Positions 6,772 to 16,373 are shown, counted from the stretch's first letter. The stretch is DNA of 64,000 nucleotides from Mycolicibacterium celeriflavum (GCF_010731795.1 NZ_AP022591.1:4588001-4652000), one strand, 5' to 3'. A program made the numbers and translations. The notes: generated by a model not told the origin, from the letters alone.

Positions 6772-7553
6772 GCCTCCACGGCATAGAGCCGGTACGACCC
6801 GCTGAAGCCCTTGAGTTCGGCGTCGCGACCGTCGTCGAACGTGACGTCCTCGACCTCGGCGAGGGCGTCGCGCACCACCTCGCTGACCAACACCTCGCCG
6901 CCGCTGGCTTCACCCGCAACCCGGGCCGCCATCGCGACGTTTCGGCCGAACAGATCGTCGCCACGACGCACGGACTTACCCATGTGGATTCCCATCCGGA
7001 CCCGAATACCGTTGGGCTGTCTGCGAAGTGACCGTTGCACGTCCATGCTGCACCGCACCGCCTGCTCCGGTTGCGCAAACGCCACCATGAACCCGTCGCC
7101 CTGGCTCTTCACCACATAACCCGAGTGCTTGTCCACGTGGCGTCGCACCATCTTGTCGTGCCGACCGAGCAGCCTCACCCAGGCCCGGTCACCGATGCGT
7201 TCGTTGAGCGCGGTCGACTCCTCGATGTCGGAGAACAGGATCACCATCTTGCCGCTCGGGGCCAGACGGGCCAGATCCGGCCGTTCGACCTCCGCCCAGT
7301 CCGCAAGGTCCTCGATCGAGGACCGCACTGCAGCGCCGAAGCCGTCCTTGCGCAGGATATTGGCGGTCTGCCACACCTGCTTGACCGCCTCGCGGCCCCC
7401 GGTGAGCAGCATGTTCTTGGTGTCGACGCGACGACGAGCGTCGTCGAGTTCCTCGCGTTGGCGGGTGTAGCGGATCCACAGCACAGCCAGCGCAACGGCC
7501 TCCGCGGCCGCCACGAACCCGAGTATGTAAGCCGCGATCTGCGCTCCGGTCAC
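6768..7553 (-). CDS. Membrane-anchored class III adenylate/guanylate cyclase
   Basis: 261 residues: one N-terminal membrane helix (about 5-27), a coiled-coil-like linker (30-95), and a class III catalytic domain (about 103-258). Key residues are present: metal-binding D109 (LFSDIEES) and D153 (QGDGF), substrate-selecting K149, a D in RRGDDLFG, and the transition-state N205 and R211 (GRNVAMAARV). It is therefore probably active, making cAMP from ATP. Its place in the gene order corresponds to Rv1120c of M. tuberculosis, which I recall as a degraded cyclase. Confidence 0.9.
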   Translation of the reverse strand: MTGAQIAAYILGFVAAAEAVALAVLWIRYTRQREELDDARRRVDTKNMLLTGGREAVKQVWQTANILRKDGFGAAVRSSIEDLADWAEVERPDLARLAPSGKMVILFSDIEESTALNERIGDRAWVRLLGRHDKMVRRHVDKHSGYVVKSQGDGFMVAFAQPEQAVRCSMDVQRSLRRQPNGIRVRMGIHMGKSVRRGDDLFGRNVAMAARVAGEASGGEVLVSEVVRDALAEVEDVTFDDGRDAELKGFSGSYRLYAVEA

Positions 7554-7578
7554 CGCTCAAGTATTGGATGCTGAAGCG

Positions 7579-8562
7579 GTGACGCTTGCGGAACCCCCGT
7601 ATTACGAGAGTCGCTACATCCGCGCCAACCACCCGGACCTGCCGCAGGCGCTGTGGCTGCGGGAAACGCTGCTGCTGCCGAGCGCCGGCGAGCCGGTCGC
7701 CGACGTGTGGGTGATGACCTTCGATCCCGACGGCGCCGGCAACCGGGCGCTCAAGGAGCCTTATCCGATCGACTCGGCCGAATTCGACTACGACAACTGG
7801 ACCGCCCGCATCGCCGCCACCGTCCTCGACGACCGGTCGGCGCAGGGCGTCGTCACCGGCGGCCCGAGCTTGATCGCCGGCTCGGCCGGCGGGCGCTCGG
7901 CACGGTGGGACCTGCGCATCACTGCAGGCGACGAGCATCCGGTCAAGCTGCTCACCGAACGCGCCTACGCGGCCCGGTTACCGACCGCGAAGCCCACCGT
8001 GCGACATCCCCTGGCCCGGTTCGACGGGCTGCTCGAACTCGACGACGTCCGTCTCGTGGTCGACGGCTGGTCCGGCAGCGTCAACCACAACTGGGGCAGC
8101 CGGCATACACCGGCCTACGCATACGGGCAGGTCTGCGGGTTCGACGACGCGCCGGAGACGACCCTCGAAATCGTCACGGCGAGAGCTGCTCTCGGTCCGT
8201 TGCTGTTGCCCGGTGTCACGCTGTTCGTGTTCCGCCACGCCGGACGCGAGTTCGCGGTGCGCACGATTCGTGGCAGCCTGCACACGCACGGGCGCTACCG
8301 GCCGTTCGCGTGGACGTTCGGCGGCCGGATCGACGACCAGATGATCGAGGGTGAGATCGTCACCGAGCCGGCCGGTGTCATCGGGCTGACCTACACCGAC
8401 ACCGACGGCATGACGAAGTACTGCTACAACTCGGCGATCGCCACATGCCGGATACAACTGGCGGGCAAGACTTTCGAGCGTGCCGAACTGACGGCCACCC
8501 GCCGCACGATGTTCGAGATCCTCACCGACACCCGCCACGAATCGGTGCCACTGCTGGCCTGA
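7579..8562 (+). CDS. CrtC/AttH-like (lipocalin-type) uncharacterised protein
   Basis: About 327 residues. The region GSVNHNWGSRHTPAYAYGQ and later strands resemble the W-G-x-R-H-x-x-x-Y-x-W/Y-G-Q signature of the hydroxyneurosporene hydratase/AttH/tocopherol-cyclase-like lipocalin group. The N-terminus (RYIRANHPDLPQALWLRETLLLP) is also typical of that group. Mycobacterial members have no established function; lipid or terpenoid binding is a guess. The start is uncertain: GTG 7579 is preferred, and a TTG at 7564 is possible. It is divergent from the cyclase gene across about 25 bp. Confidence 0.75.
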   Translation: MTLAEPPYYESRYIRANHPDLPQALWLRETLLLPSAGEPVADVWVMTFDPDGAGNRALKEPYPIDSAEFDYDNWTARIAATVLDDRSAQGVVTGGPSLIAGSAGGRSARWDLRITAGDEHPVKLLTERAYAARLPTAKPTVRHPLARFDGLLELDDVRLVVDGWSGSVNHNWGSRHTPAYAYGQVCGFDDAPETTLEIVTARAALGPLLLPGVTLFVFRHAGREFAVRTIRGSLHTHGRYRPFAWTFGGRIDDQMIEGEIVTEPAGVIGLTYTDTDGMTKYCYNSAIATCRIQLAGKTFERAELTATRRTMFEILTDTRHESVPLLA

Positions 8563-8576
8563 ACACCAGCCGACGA

Positions 8577-9434
8577 TCACCGGCTGACGAACTGCACCAC
8601 GACTTCGGAGAACGCGTCATTGTCGTCACCGGCGGCGGTGTGGCCGGCCGCGGAAAGTTCGGCGAACTCCGCGTGCGGCACCTTCTCGAGGAAGTCCTTC
8701 ACGCCGTCGCTGCTGACCACGTCGGACAACTTCCCGCGGATCAGTAGAACCGGGATGGTCAAGCCCATCACCGCCTGCTCCAGCTTTTCCTCGCGGACGA
8801 ACCGGTTGTCTGCCGGTGCGGTGAGAAATGCCGGATCCCAGTGCCAGAACCACCGACCGTCGCGGAACCGCAGATTCTTCTTCAACCCCTCGGGGTTGCG
8901 CGACCGCTTCCGGTGTGGCAGATACGCAGCAACCGCTTCGGCCGCCTCGTCGAGGGATTCGAAACCGTTCACGCCGCTGGACATGAATTCGCGGATGCGG
9001 GCGCTGCCGTCCTTCTCGTACCGCGGCACCACGTCCACGAGCACCAGCTGGGTCACCCTGTCCGGACCGGCCGCGGCGGCCACCAGCATGCCGGTCATCC
9101 CGCCCATGCTGGCCCCGATCAGGGCGACCGGACGGCCGATCTGCTCCACCACCTGCAGCGTGTCCGAGCACAGGGCGTCGACCGTGTAGTTCGCATCCGG
9201 CGCACGGTCGCTGTCGCCGTGTCCTCGGCTGTCCAGCGCCACCACGTGCAGACCACGATCGGCCAGGATCTGTCCGGTCTGCTTCCACGAGTGCCGGTTC
9301 TGCCCGCCGCCGTGCAGGAGCAGCACTGAGGAACGCTCCGATTCCACACCGCGGTTCCACTCGTCGGCCACCAGGGTGATGTCGTCGCTTCCGCGGAACT
9401 TCACGGTCTGCGGTTCGCTACCAGTCGCGTTCAC
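8577..9434 (-). CDS. Alpha/beta hydrolase
   Basis: 285 residues with the alpha/beta hydrolase order: oxyanion-hole segment LLHGGGQNRHSW, nucleophile elbow G-A-S-M-G-G (serine), a variable cap, then IPVLLIRGKLSDVVSS with the acid residue, and the catalytic His in SAAGHTAAGDD. It resembles the haloperoxidase/esterase branch. The GTG at 9434 is chosen because GAGAGG lies just ahead of it; the frame is open further upstream but would run into the divergent tetR promoter. It is transcribed divergently from a TetR gene, which probably controls it. Confidence 0.88.
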   Translation of the reverse strand: MNATGSEPQTVKFRGSDDITLVADEWNRGVESERSSVLLLHGGGQNRHSWKQTGQILADRGLHVVALDSRGHGDSDRAPDANYTVDALCSDTLQVVEQIGRPVALIGASMGGMTGMLVAAAAGPDRVTQLVLVDVVPRYEKDGSARIREFMSSGVNGFESLDEAAEAVAAYLPHRKRSRNPEGLKKNLRFRDGRWFWHWDPAFLTAPADNRFVREEKLEQAVMGLTIPVLLIRGKLSDVVSSDGVKDFLEKVPHAEFAELSAAGHTAAGDDNDAFSEVVVQFVSR

Positions 9435-9504
9435 GGACGTCCTCTCCGGCTCACCCCGGTGGCTCACGTTACCCAGCCGGCAAAATCGGCAGTTCCCCGG
9501 CGTC

Positions 9505-9522
9505 ATTGATGAGAGCGTCAAT
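9505..9522. promoter_or_regulatory. Inverted repeat between the hydrolase and tetR genes
   Basis: ATTGA (9505-9509) and TCAAT (9518-9522) face each other around 8 bp, in the 100-bp divergent promoter and 13 bp before the tetR start. The placement and dyad length suit the operator of the adjacent TetR protein. Confidence 0.4.
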
Positions 9523-9534
9523 ATACTTTGCTCC

Positions 9535-10149
9535 GTGCAGCCCGACCTTGTCGCCGACGACCGTGAATGCATCATCGAGGCTGCCTACACCTGCCTTTCG
9601 CAGCCGCATGCCGGCCCCGTTCCCGTCGCCGCGATCTTGCAGCGCGCGGGGGTGTCGACGCGGGCCTTCTACCGTCACTTCGAATCGAAAGACGAGTTGT
9701 TCCTGGCGATGCTGCGGCGGGAGACCGACGCATTGTCGCGACGGCTCGACGGCGTCGCCGAAGACGAGTCGGGCACACCCGACGAACAGCTCGCGGCGTG
9801 GATCGAGGGCATGTTCAAACTGATCCACGATGACGAGACCCGGATGCACTTCACCGTGATCGATTCCGACGAGGTCCGCGCCGCGAAGGGCTACCGCGAG
9901 ACGCGGGAGAAGGCACACGCCGATCGCGAGCGATCACTGGCGGAGATCCTGCGCCGTGGCCGCGACGACGGCTCGTTCCCGCTCGCCGACCCCGAGCAGG
10001 ATGCGGTGGCGATCAACGCGATCATCAGCCGGGTGATGATCACCCAAACCCACGATGACCACGACGGTTTGCGCCGGGCCAAGGCCGCCGTCCTGGACTT
10101 CGCGCTGCGCGCCCTGGGCGCCAAGGAGCCCGTCGCCGGCAGGCGATGA
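9535..10149 (+). CDS. TetR/AcrR family transcriptional regulator
   Basis: 204 residues starting at GTG 9535 (MQPDLVADDRECIIEAAYTC). The helix-turn-helix is VPVAAILQRAGVSTRAFYRHFESKDELFLAML (about 27-58), followed by a helical ligand-binding domain. It is divergent from an alpha/beta hydrolase and has an inverted repeat just upstream of its start, which fits autoregulation plus control of the hydrolase. Its stop overlaps an in-frame ATG of the following PhnB-like gene. Confidence 0.92.
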   Translation: MQPDLVADDRECIIEAAYTCLSQPHAGPVPVAAILQRAGVSTRAFYRHFESKDELFLAMLRRETDALSRRLDGVAEDESGTPDEQLAAWIEGMFKLIHDDETRMHFTVIDSDEVRAAKGYRETREKAHADRERSLAEILRRGRDDGSFPLADPEQDAVAINAIISRVMITQTHDDHDGLRRAKAAVLDFALRALGAKEPVAGRR

Positions 10150-10178
10150 GTTCCGGCCGCCGCGGCAGTCTTCACTGC

Positions 10179-10652
10179 ATGCCCTCCATCACGCCCTCCC
10201 TCTGGTTCGACGACAACCTCGAAGAAGCCGCTGCGTTCTACACCTCGATCTTCCCGAACTCATCGGTGGAGAAGCTCAACCGCTACACCGAAGCTGGACC
10301 GGGCACGCCCGGAGAAGTTGTGTCGGCCAGCTTCGTGCTGGACGGCAACCGCTTCGTCGGAATCAACGGCGGCCCGCAGTTCGCCTTCACCGAAGCGGTC
10401 TCGTTCCTTGTTCGCTGCGTCGACCAGAAGGAGGTCGACTACTACTGGAACCGGCTCGTCGACGGCGGCGAAGAGTCGCAGTGCGGGTGGCTGAAGGACC
10501 GCTTCGGGTTGAGTTGGCAGATCGTGCCCGACCGGCTCTACGAGTTGCTCGACGATCCGGATCCCGCCCGGGCCACCGCCGCGACCAAGGCGATGCTCGG
10601 CATGCGCAAAATCGTCATCGCCGAATTGGAAGCAGCCGTGCGCGGAAGTTAG
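10179..10652 (+). CDS. PhnB-like VOC family protein (3-demethylubiquinone methyltransferase-like fold)
   Basis: About 157 residues. The start MPSITPSLWFDDNLEEAAAFY, then SIFPNSSVEKLNRY, FVGINGGPQFAFTEAVSFLVRC and CGWLKDRFGLSWQIVP form the classic PhnB/3-dmu-9-3-mt variant of the VOC fold. The usual role in bacteria is unknown despite the family name. ATG 10179 matches the family start; an upstream ATG (10146) overlapping the tetR stop would add 11 residues without homology. It is probably co-transcribed with tetR. Confidence 0.85.
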   Translation: MPSITPSLWFDDNLEEAAAFYTSIFPNSSVEKLNRYTEAGPGTPGEVVSASFVLDGNRFVGINGGPQFAFTEAVSFLVRCVDQKEVDYYWNRLVDGGEESQCGWLKDRFGLSWQIVPDRLYELLDDPDPARATAATKAMLGMRKIVIAELEAAVRGS

Positions 10653-10857
10653 CCAGTCGCTTCCTTAGTGGGGAACCTCACCTATCCGGCGTCCCCTGTT
10701 GCCCGGCCGCAAAATACTGATATACGGTTCCCGGGCGTCCGCCCCTGTGTACCCTTGCGCCACAGCCATCACGGGCGCGTGTTGTTGGTGTCAGGGAAGG
10801 TCGGCGGGCTATGGCGGTGCAGATGGCGATGCACAGCACGCGGGTGAGAGCCGACTG

Positions 10858-11625
10858 ATGGTCGCTGTCAACGCAATTGCCAAGCCGGTCCGCGCCTTCG
10901 GCGGGTTCTACTCGATGGCGCTCGACACCTTCGTGTGGATGTTCAAGCCCCCCTTCGCGTGGCGCGAGTTCATCTCCCAGGCATGGTTTGTCGCTCGGGT
11001 GTCGATCCTTCCGACCCTGATGCTGACGATTCCGTACACGGTCCTGCTGACCTTCACATTCAACATTCTGTTGGTCGAGTTCGGTGCCGCGGATTTCTCC
11101 GGCACCGGTGCCGCGCTCGGGACCGTGCGCCAGATCGGGCCGATCGTGACCGTCCTGGTCGTTGCCGGCGCCGGCGCCACCGCCATGTGCGCCGACCTCG
11201 GCGCGCGGACCATCCGCGAAGAACTCGACGCGCTGCGGGTGATGGGCGTGAATCCCATTCAAGCCCTTGTCGTTCCGCGCGTACTGGCCGCAACCTTGGT
11301 GTCGTTGGCGCTGTCCGCGACGGTGATCCTCGTCGGACTGGCCGGCGCGTACTTCTTCACCGTCTACATCCAGAACGTCTCACCGGGTGCGTTCGCGTCC
11401 GGTCTCACTCTGATCATCGGGACCACCGACGTCGTCATCGCGTTGCTCAAGGCCGCGTTGTTCGGGCTGTCCGCCGGCATGATCGCTTGCTACAAAGGCA
11501 TTTCCGTCGGCGGCGGCCCGGCGGGTGTCGGCAACGCGGTCAACGAGACCGTGGTCTTCACGTTCATGGCGCTGTTCGCGATAAACATCGTCGCGACGGC
11601 CGTCGCGGTGAAGGTGACGATGTGA
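10858..11625 (+). CDS. yrbEA: YrbEA-type Mce transporter permease (MlaE family)
   Basis: 255 residues. This is a polytopic MlaE/permease-domain protein; family landmarks are the REELDALRVMGVNPIQALVVPRVLA segment (the conserved cytoplasmic coupling region) and SVGGGPAGVGNAVNETVV near the end. It is the first gene of the mce operon, which imports lipids across the cell envelope with an Mla-type ATPase encoded elsewhere. ATG 10858 is preferred; the frame is open upstream but lacks homology. Its stop overlaps the GTG of yrbEB. About 205 bp upstream contain no gene and probably hold the operon promoter. Confidence 0.93.
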   Translation: MVAVNAIAKPVRAFGGFYSMALDTFVWMFKPPFAWREFISQAWFVARVSILPTLMLTIPYTVLLTFTFNILLVEFGAADFSGTGAALGTVRQIGPIVTVLVVAGAGATAMCADLGARTIREELDALRVMGVNPIQALVVPRVLAATLVSLALSATVILVGLAGAYFFTVYIQNVSPGAFASGLTLIIGTTDVVIALLKAALFGLSAGMIACYKGISVGGGPAGVGNAVNETVVFTFMALFAINIVATAVAVKVTM

Positions 11626-12476
11626 CTGTATCGAGGCCGCATTCCCAGTTCCCCTGGCTGAAAAGCCGGTTCCGCAGCGTCGCCGACCCCTGGAACCGAA
11701 TCGGGATGCAAACCAAGTTCTTCGGTCGCACCCTGAGCTCGATCCGGTACACGATCGTGCACTACCAGGTCGAGTTGATCCGGATCATCGCTCAAATGGG
11801 CCTCGGGGCGGGCGCACTCATCATCATCGGCGGCACGGTGGCGATCATCGGCTTCCTCACCGTGACGACGGGCGCGCTGGTGGCGGTGCAGGGCTACACC
11901 GACTTCTCGGAGATCGGTGTCGAGGCGCTGACCGGTTTCGCGTCGGCGTTCTTCAACGTGCGCCTCATCGCGCCGGCCACCACCGCGGTGGCGTTGTCCG
12001 CGACCATCGGAGCCGGCGCCACCGCCCAACTCGGTGCGATGCGCATCAACGAGGAGATCGATGCGCTCGAGGTGATGGGCATCCGCAGCGTCGCCTATCT
12101 CGCCTCCACGCGGGTGGTAGCCGGATTTCTCGTGGTGATCCCGCTGTACTGCGTCGGCGTGATCGCCGCGTTCTGGGCGGCGCGGTTCGGCACCACCGTG
12201 CTCTACGGTCAGTCGACGGGGGTTTACGACCACTACTTCAGGACGTTTCTCAATCCCACCGACCTGCTGTGGTCGTTCGGCCAAACCATCGCGCTGTCAG
12301 TGGTGATCATGCTCGTGCACACCTACTACGGCTACACCGCACGGGGCGGGCCGGCGGGTGTCGGCGAAGCGGTCGGGCGTGCGGTGCGCACCTCGCTGAT
12401 CGTCTCCGCAGTCGTGCTCGTGATGCTCTCGCTCGCGGTCTACGGCCAATCCGGCAACTTCAACCTGGCTGGCTGA
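11622..12476 (+). CDS. yrbEB: YrbEB-type Mce transporter permease (MlaE family)
   Basis: 284 residues, starting with GTG inside the yrbEA stop (MTVSRPHSQFPW). The MlaE pattern repeats here: INEEIDALEVMGIRSVAYLASTRVV in the coupling loop and GYTARGGPAGVGEAVGRAVRTSL near the C-terminus. The two YrbE subunits form the membrane heterodimer of the Mce transporter. Unlike YrbEA, it has an N-terminal amphipathic stretch before the first span. One base separates its stop from the mceA ATG. Confidence 0.93.
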   Translation: MTVSRPHSQFPWLKSRFRSVADPWNRIGMQTKFFGRTLSSIRYTIVHYQVELIRIIAQMGLGAGALIIIGGTVAIIGFLTVTTGALVAVQGYTDFSEIGVEALTGFASAFFNVRLIAPATTAVALSATIGAGATAQLGAMRINEEIDALEVMGIRSVAYLASTRVVAGFLVVIPLYCVGVIAAFWAARFGTTVLYGQSTGVYDHYFRTFLNPTDLLWSFGQTIALSVVIMLVHTYYGYTARGGPAGVGEAVGRAVRTSLIVSAVVLVMLSLAVYGQSGNFNLAG

Positions 12477-12477
12477 C

Positions 12478-13938
12478 ATGGACGAACACGACGAAGGCCT
12501 GCATCCCGCGTGGTGGACGTTGATCCTCGTGATCTTCATCGCGATCTCCGTCTGGCTGACGTATGCCTTGTTCCGCGGCAGCTTCAGGTCCACCGAGACG
12601 GTCACGCTGACCTCCGATCGGGCAGGTCTGGTGATGGAGACCAACGCCAAGGTCAAGTTGCGCGGCGTGCAGGTCGGGCGCGTCGCCGAGATCCAGGGTG
12701 GCAGCCAGCCGGTGGCGTTGAAGCTGGAGATCGACGAGGACAAGCTCGAGTACATCCCGGCGAACGTCGAGGCGCAGATCCGGGCCACCACCGTGTTCGG
12801 CGCCAAGTTCGTCGACCTGATCTACCCGAGCGACCCCAGCTCGCAGCGACTGACGGCCGGCCAGGTGATCCAGTCGCGCAACGTCACCGTCGAGGCAAAC
12901 ACGGTATTCCAGAACGTCGTCGAGGTGCTCGAGCAGATCGACCCGGCCAAGCTCAACAGCACCTTGTCCGCACTCGCGCAGGGTGTCCGAGGCCAGGGCG
13001 AGCGGATCGGTGAGGCCACCACCGCCGCGAATCAGGTTCTGCTGGAGCTCAATCCGCGCCACGAGACGGTGACCGCCGACCTGCGGGCGCTGCGGGACTT
13101 CAACGACACGTACAGCGTCGCGGCGCAGGACATCCTGACCACTCTCGACGCGGTCAGTACCACCAGCACCACGATCGTCGGCCGCGCCAGCCAGTTGGAC
13201 GCATTGCTGCTGGCCACCATCGGGCTTTCCAACAGCGGCATCAACCTGCTCGCACCGAACCAGGCCAACCTGATCAAGGCCATCAACGTGCTGGAGCCGA
13301 CGACGAACCTGCTCTACAAGTACAGCCCGGAGTACACCTGCCTGCTCACCGGCGCGAAAACGCTGCTGGACACCGGCGGGTACGACGCGCCGGGCGGTAA
13401 CGGCCGCACGCTGGTGCTGGATGTCGGCTTGGCACTCGGCGACGACCCGTACCGGTACCCCGATCACCTGCCGATCGTCGGCGCCAAGGGCGGCCCGGGC
13501 GGCAAACCCAGCTGTGGCTCGCTGCCCGACGTGGCACAGAACTGGCCGGTCCGAAACCTGGTCACCAACACCGGATTCGGCACCGGAATCGACTGGCGGC
13601 CGAACCCGGGCATCGGCTTCCCCGGATATGCCAACTACCTGCCGGTCACCCGCGCCGTGCCCGAACCACCGAGCGTCCGCAACCTCTTCGGTGGGCCCGC
13701 GATCGGTCCGATCCCGTACCCGGGCGCCCCTGCCTACGGTGCGGACCTGTACGCAGACGACGGCACCCCGCTGTGGCCGGGCCTGCCCGCCGCGCCGCCG
13801 CCGATGGCGCCGCGGGAACCCGGTCCGACGCCGGGTTCGGAGCCGTTCATCGTGCATTCGCCCGCACAGATGCAGCCCACCCCGCTACGACCGACACCGT
13901 TACCCACCCCGGCCCGGCCGGGCCCGCCGTTCCCGTGA
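12478..13938 (+). CDS. mceA: MCE family protein MceA
   Basis: 486 residues: N-terminal membrane anchor (about 12-32), MCE/MlaD domain (about 38-120, including DRAGLVMETNAKVKLRGVQVGRV), an alpha-helical tube region (MCE-associated domain to about 290), and a Pro-rich disordered tail (about 400-486). Six different Mce subunits are thought to form a lipid-conducting periplasmic needle. The Mtb number this operon corresponds to cannot be set from sequence alone, so only the letter is given. The C-terminus carries one LPIVGAKGGPGG element typical of actinobacterial MceA proteins. Confidence 0.92.
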   Translation: MDEHDEGLHPAWWTLILVIFIAISVWLTYALFRGSFRSTETVTLTSDRAGLVMETNAKVKLRGVQVGRVAEIQGGSQPVALKLEIDEDKLEYIPANVEAQIRATTVFGAKFVDLIYPSDPSSQRLTAGQVIQSRNVTVEANTVFQNVVEVLEQIDPAKLNSTLSALAQGVRGQGERIGEATTAANQVLLELNPRHETVTADLRALRDFNDTYSVAAQDILTTLDAVSTTSTTIVGRASQLDALLLATIGLSNSGINLLAPNQANLIKAINVLEPTTNLLYKYSPEYTCLLTGAKTLLDTGGYDAPGGNGRTLVLDVGLALGDDPYRYPDHLPIVGAKGGPGGKPSCGSLPDVAQNWPVRNLVTNTGFGTGIDWRPNPGIGFPGYANYLPVTRAVPEPPSVRNLFGGPAIGPIPYPGAPAYGADLYADDGTPLWPGLPAAPPPMAPREPGPTPGSEPFIVHSPAQMQPTPLRPTPLPTPARPGPPFP

Positions 13939-13983
13939 CCGCCAGCGACCGCCCACCGAGCAAGCCATGAAAGGAGATGAGCA

Positions 13984-15024
13984 GTGTCAAGCGTGACAGC
14001 CAGGGTTCGACACGACGCCGTGCGTCTCGCCGTGTTCTTGTCTGTGTGCCTGCTCGGCGTCTTCGGTTTGTTCGCGATCTTCGGGGAGCTGCGCTTCGGG
14101 GAAGCCACCAACAGCTACGTAGCCGAGTTCACCAATGTCACCGGGCTGGAGAACGGCGACTTCGTCCGCATCGCCGGCGTCGAGGCCGGCAAGGTGGAAA
14201 ACGTTGAGATCCAACCGGACACCACGGCGCGGGTCGAGTTCACCGCGGACCAGTCGGTGGTGCTGACCGAGGGCAGCAGGGCCGTCATCCGATACGACGA
14301 CCTCATCGGCGGCCGCTACCTGGCGCTCGAAGAGGGTGCCGGCGGAATCAAGAAGCTCGAGCCCGGCAGCACGATTCCCTTGGCCCGCACGTCGCCCGCG
14401 CTGGACCTCGACGCCCTGATCGGCGGTTTCCGGCCGCTGTTCCGGGCTCTGGATCCAGAACAAGTCAATGCGCTGTCGGGCCAGCTGATTTCGGCCCTGC
14501 AGGGTCAGGGCGCGACGATCAACTCGTTCCTGGCCCAGACCGCGACGCTGACGAGCACGCTGGCCGACCGTGATCGGCTGATCGGCGAGGTCCTCGTCAA
14601 CCTCAACGTCGTGCTGGGCTCGCTCGGCGACCAGAGCGACCAGTTCGCGAAGGCGGTCGACTCGCTGACCGAACTGGTGGGAACGCTGCAGGCGCGCAAA
14701 GAGGACATCAGCAGCGGAGTTGCGTACACCAACGCCGCCGCCGCGAGCATCACCGACCTCCTGGTCCAGGCTCGTCCGCCGTTCGCCAAGACGATTCAGG
14801 AGACGGACCGTGCGGCGGGGATCGTGGTGGCCGACCACGAGTACTTCGACAACCTGCTGAACACCCTTCCGGATGCGTACCAAGCGCTGGCGCGGCAAGG
14901 GATTTACGGCGACTTCTTCACCTTCTACCTGTGCGACATCGTGCTCAAGCTCAACGGCAAGGGCGGCCAGCCGGTGTATGTGAAAGTCGCCGGGCAGTCC
15001 ACCGGGAGGTGTGCGCCGAGGTGA
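13984..15024 (+). CDS. mceB: MCE family protein MceB
   Basis: 346 residues. The N-terminal anchor is at about 13-33, the MCE domain at about 38-115 (FTNVTGLENGDFVRIAGVEAGKVENVEI), and a helical domain runs to the C-terminus, which ends with a Cys-containing segment (FYLCDIVLKLNGKGGQPVYVKVAGQSTGRCAPR) usual for MceB. The start is GTG 13984 behind a strong AAAGGAGA ribosome site; an ATG at 13977 is out of frame. The stop overlaps mceC by four bases. Confidence 0.92.
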   Translation: MSSVTARVRHDAVRLAVFLSVCLLGVFGLFAIFGELRFGEATNSYVAEFTNVTGLENGDFVRIAGVEAGKVENVEIQPDTTARVEFTADQSVVLTEGSRAVIRYDDLIGGRYLALEEGAGGIKKLEPGSTIPLARTSPALDLDALIGGFRPLFRALDPEQVNALSGQLISALQGQGATINSFLAQTATLTSTLADRDRLIGEVLVNLNVVLGSLGDQSDQFAKAVDSLTELVGTLQARKEDISSGVAYTNAAAASITDLLVQARPPFAKTIQETDRAAGIVVADHEYFDNLLNTLPDAYQALARQGIYGDFFTFYLCDIVLKLNGKGGQPVYVKVAGQSTGRCAPR

Positions 15025-16373
15025 AGTCCTTCTCTGAACGCAATCAGACCGTCATCGGTGCCATCGGGCTGGTGTTGACGATCGGCATCGTGGTGGGGTC
15101 GCTGAACTACGACCGGCTGCCGTTCCTGCAGGGCAAGGAGTACTCGGCCTACTTCGCCGAGGTGGGTGGGCTGACTGTCGGTGAGGAGGTGCAGGTTTCG
15201 GGATTCGAGGTGGGGCAGGTCAAGTCCATCGGGTTGGACGGGCCGCGCGCCCTGGTGAAGTTCACCGTCGCCAAGGACATCCGGCTCGGCGACCGCACCG
15301 AGGCGGCGATCAAGACCGAAGGCCTCTTGGGCACGAAAATCCTCGAAGTCACCTCCCGCGGCGACGGCCAACTGGAGGGCACGATCCCGATGGATCGAAC
15401 GACTTCCCCGTACCAACTCCCTGATGCGCTGGGCGATCTGGCGACGACGATCAGCGGCTTGAACACCAACCAGTTGTCGGACTCGCTGCGCGTGTTGGCG
15501 GACACGTTCTCCGACACCCCACCGGAGCTGCGCATCGCGGTCGAAGGGGTGGCGCGGTTCTCCGAGACGCTGAACGAACGTGATGCGCAGCTGCGAGGTC
15601 TGCTGGTCAACGCCGACAAGGCCACCACGGTGCTCGCCGAGCGCAGCGGCCAGGTGGTCAGCCTGATCACCAACACCAACGCGCTGCTGGCCGAGCTCGA
15701 AAGCCAAAGCGCCGCACTCGATCAGGTCTCCGGCAACATCTCGGCTCTCAGTGAGCAGTTGCAGGGCTTCATCGCCGAGAACCGCGAAACCATGCGACCT
15801 GCTCTGGACAAGCTCAACGGCGTGCTGACGATCATCGACAACCGCAAGGAACGTCTGCAGCGGTCGCTGACGTTGCTCACCGACTACTCGATGTCGCTGG
15901 GCGAATCGGTGTCCGGCGGCCCGTTCTTCAAGACCTACGTCGCCAACCTGCTGCCCGGCCAATTCCTGCAGCCGTTCGTCGACGCTGCTTTCTCTGACCT
16001 GGGTCTGGATCCCAATGTGCTGCTGCCGTCGGAACGCAGTGACCCACAGGTCGGTCAGCCGGGCACGCCGGCGCTGCCGGTGCCCTTCCCGCGGACGGGT
16101 CAGGGCGGCGAACCGCGGTTGACCGTTCCCGACGCCATCACCGGCAATCCCGGCGACCAGTCGTGCGGATTGCCCGGCTTGCCCTTGCCCGGCCCCGGCT
16201 GCTACCCGTACCGCCAGCCGCCGCCGGCGCCGCCGCCCGGAGGGCCGCCGCCAGGGCCGCCCGCCGCGGCGCCGCCGGGGCTGCAGTCGACCCCGGAGCC
16301 GACGCCCGCACCGGTGATGGTGCCCGCGCCCGGTGGGGACTCCCACCTTGCACCCGCGGGGGCCGGACAGTGA
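15021..16373 (+). CDS. mceC: MCE family protein MceC
   Basis: 450 residues from GTG 15021 (MKSFSERNQTVIG): membrane anchor at about 9-27, MCE domain at about 35-115 (YFAEVGGLTVGEEVQVSGFEVGQVKSI), a long helical domain, then a Pro-rich C-terminal tail from about 350. The tail holds a Cys pair (SCGLPGLPLPGPGC). It is translationally coupled to mceB (GTGA) and to mceD at its stop. Confidence 0.92.
   Translation: MKSFSERNQTVIGAIGLVLTIGIVVGSLNYDRLPFLQGKEYSAYFAEVGGLTVGEEVQVSGFEVGQVKSIGLDGPRALVKFTVAKDIRLGDRTEAAIKTEGLLGTKILEVTSRGDGQLEGTIPMDRTTSPYQLPDALGDLATTISGLNTNQLSDSLRVLADTFSDTPPELRIAVEGVARFSETLNERDAQLRGLLVNADKATTVLAERSGQVVSLITNTNALLAELESQSAALDQVSGNISALSEQLQGFIAENRETMRPALDKLNGVLTIIDNRKERLQRSLTLLTDYSMSLGESVSGGPFFKTYVANLLPGQFLQPFVDAAFSDLGLDPNVLLPSERSDPQVGQPGTPALPVPFPRTGQGGEPRLTVPDAITGNPGDQSCGLPGLPLPGPGCYPYRQPPPAPPPGGPPPGPPAAAPPGLQSTPEPTPAPVMVPAPGGDSHLAPAGAGQ

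Noticed and set aside
10653..10857. A possible small gene ahead of the mce operon
   Set aside because: The upstream part of the yrbEA frame is open but has no homology and an atypical composition; treated as promoter DNA.
14925..16346. Long minus-strand open frame opposite mceC
   Set aside because: It is antisense to a clearly homologous gene, rich in Arg/Gly/Gln as expected for a complementary frame in high-GC DNA, with no domain or ribosome site.
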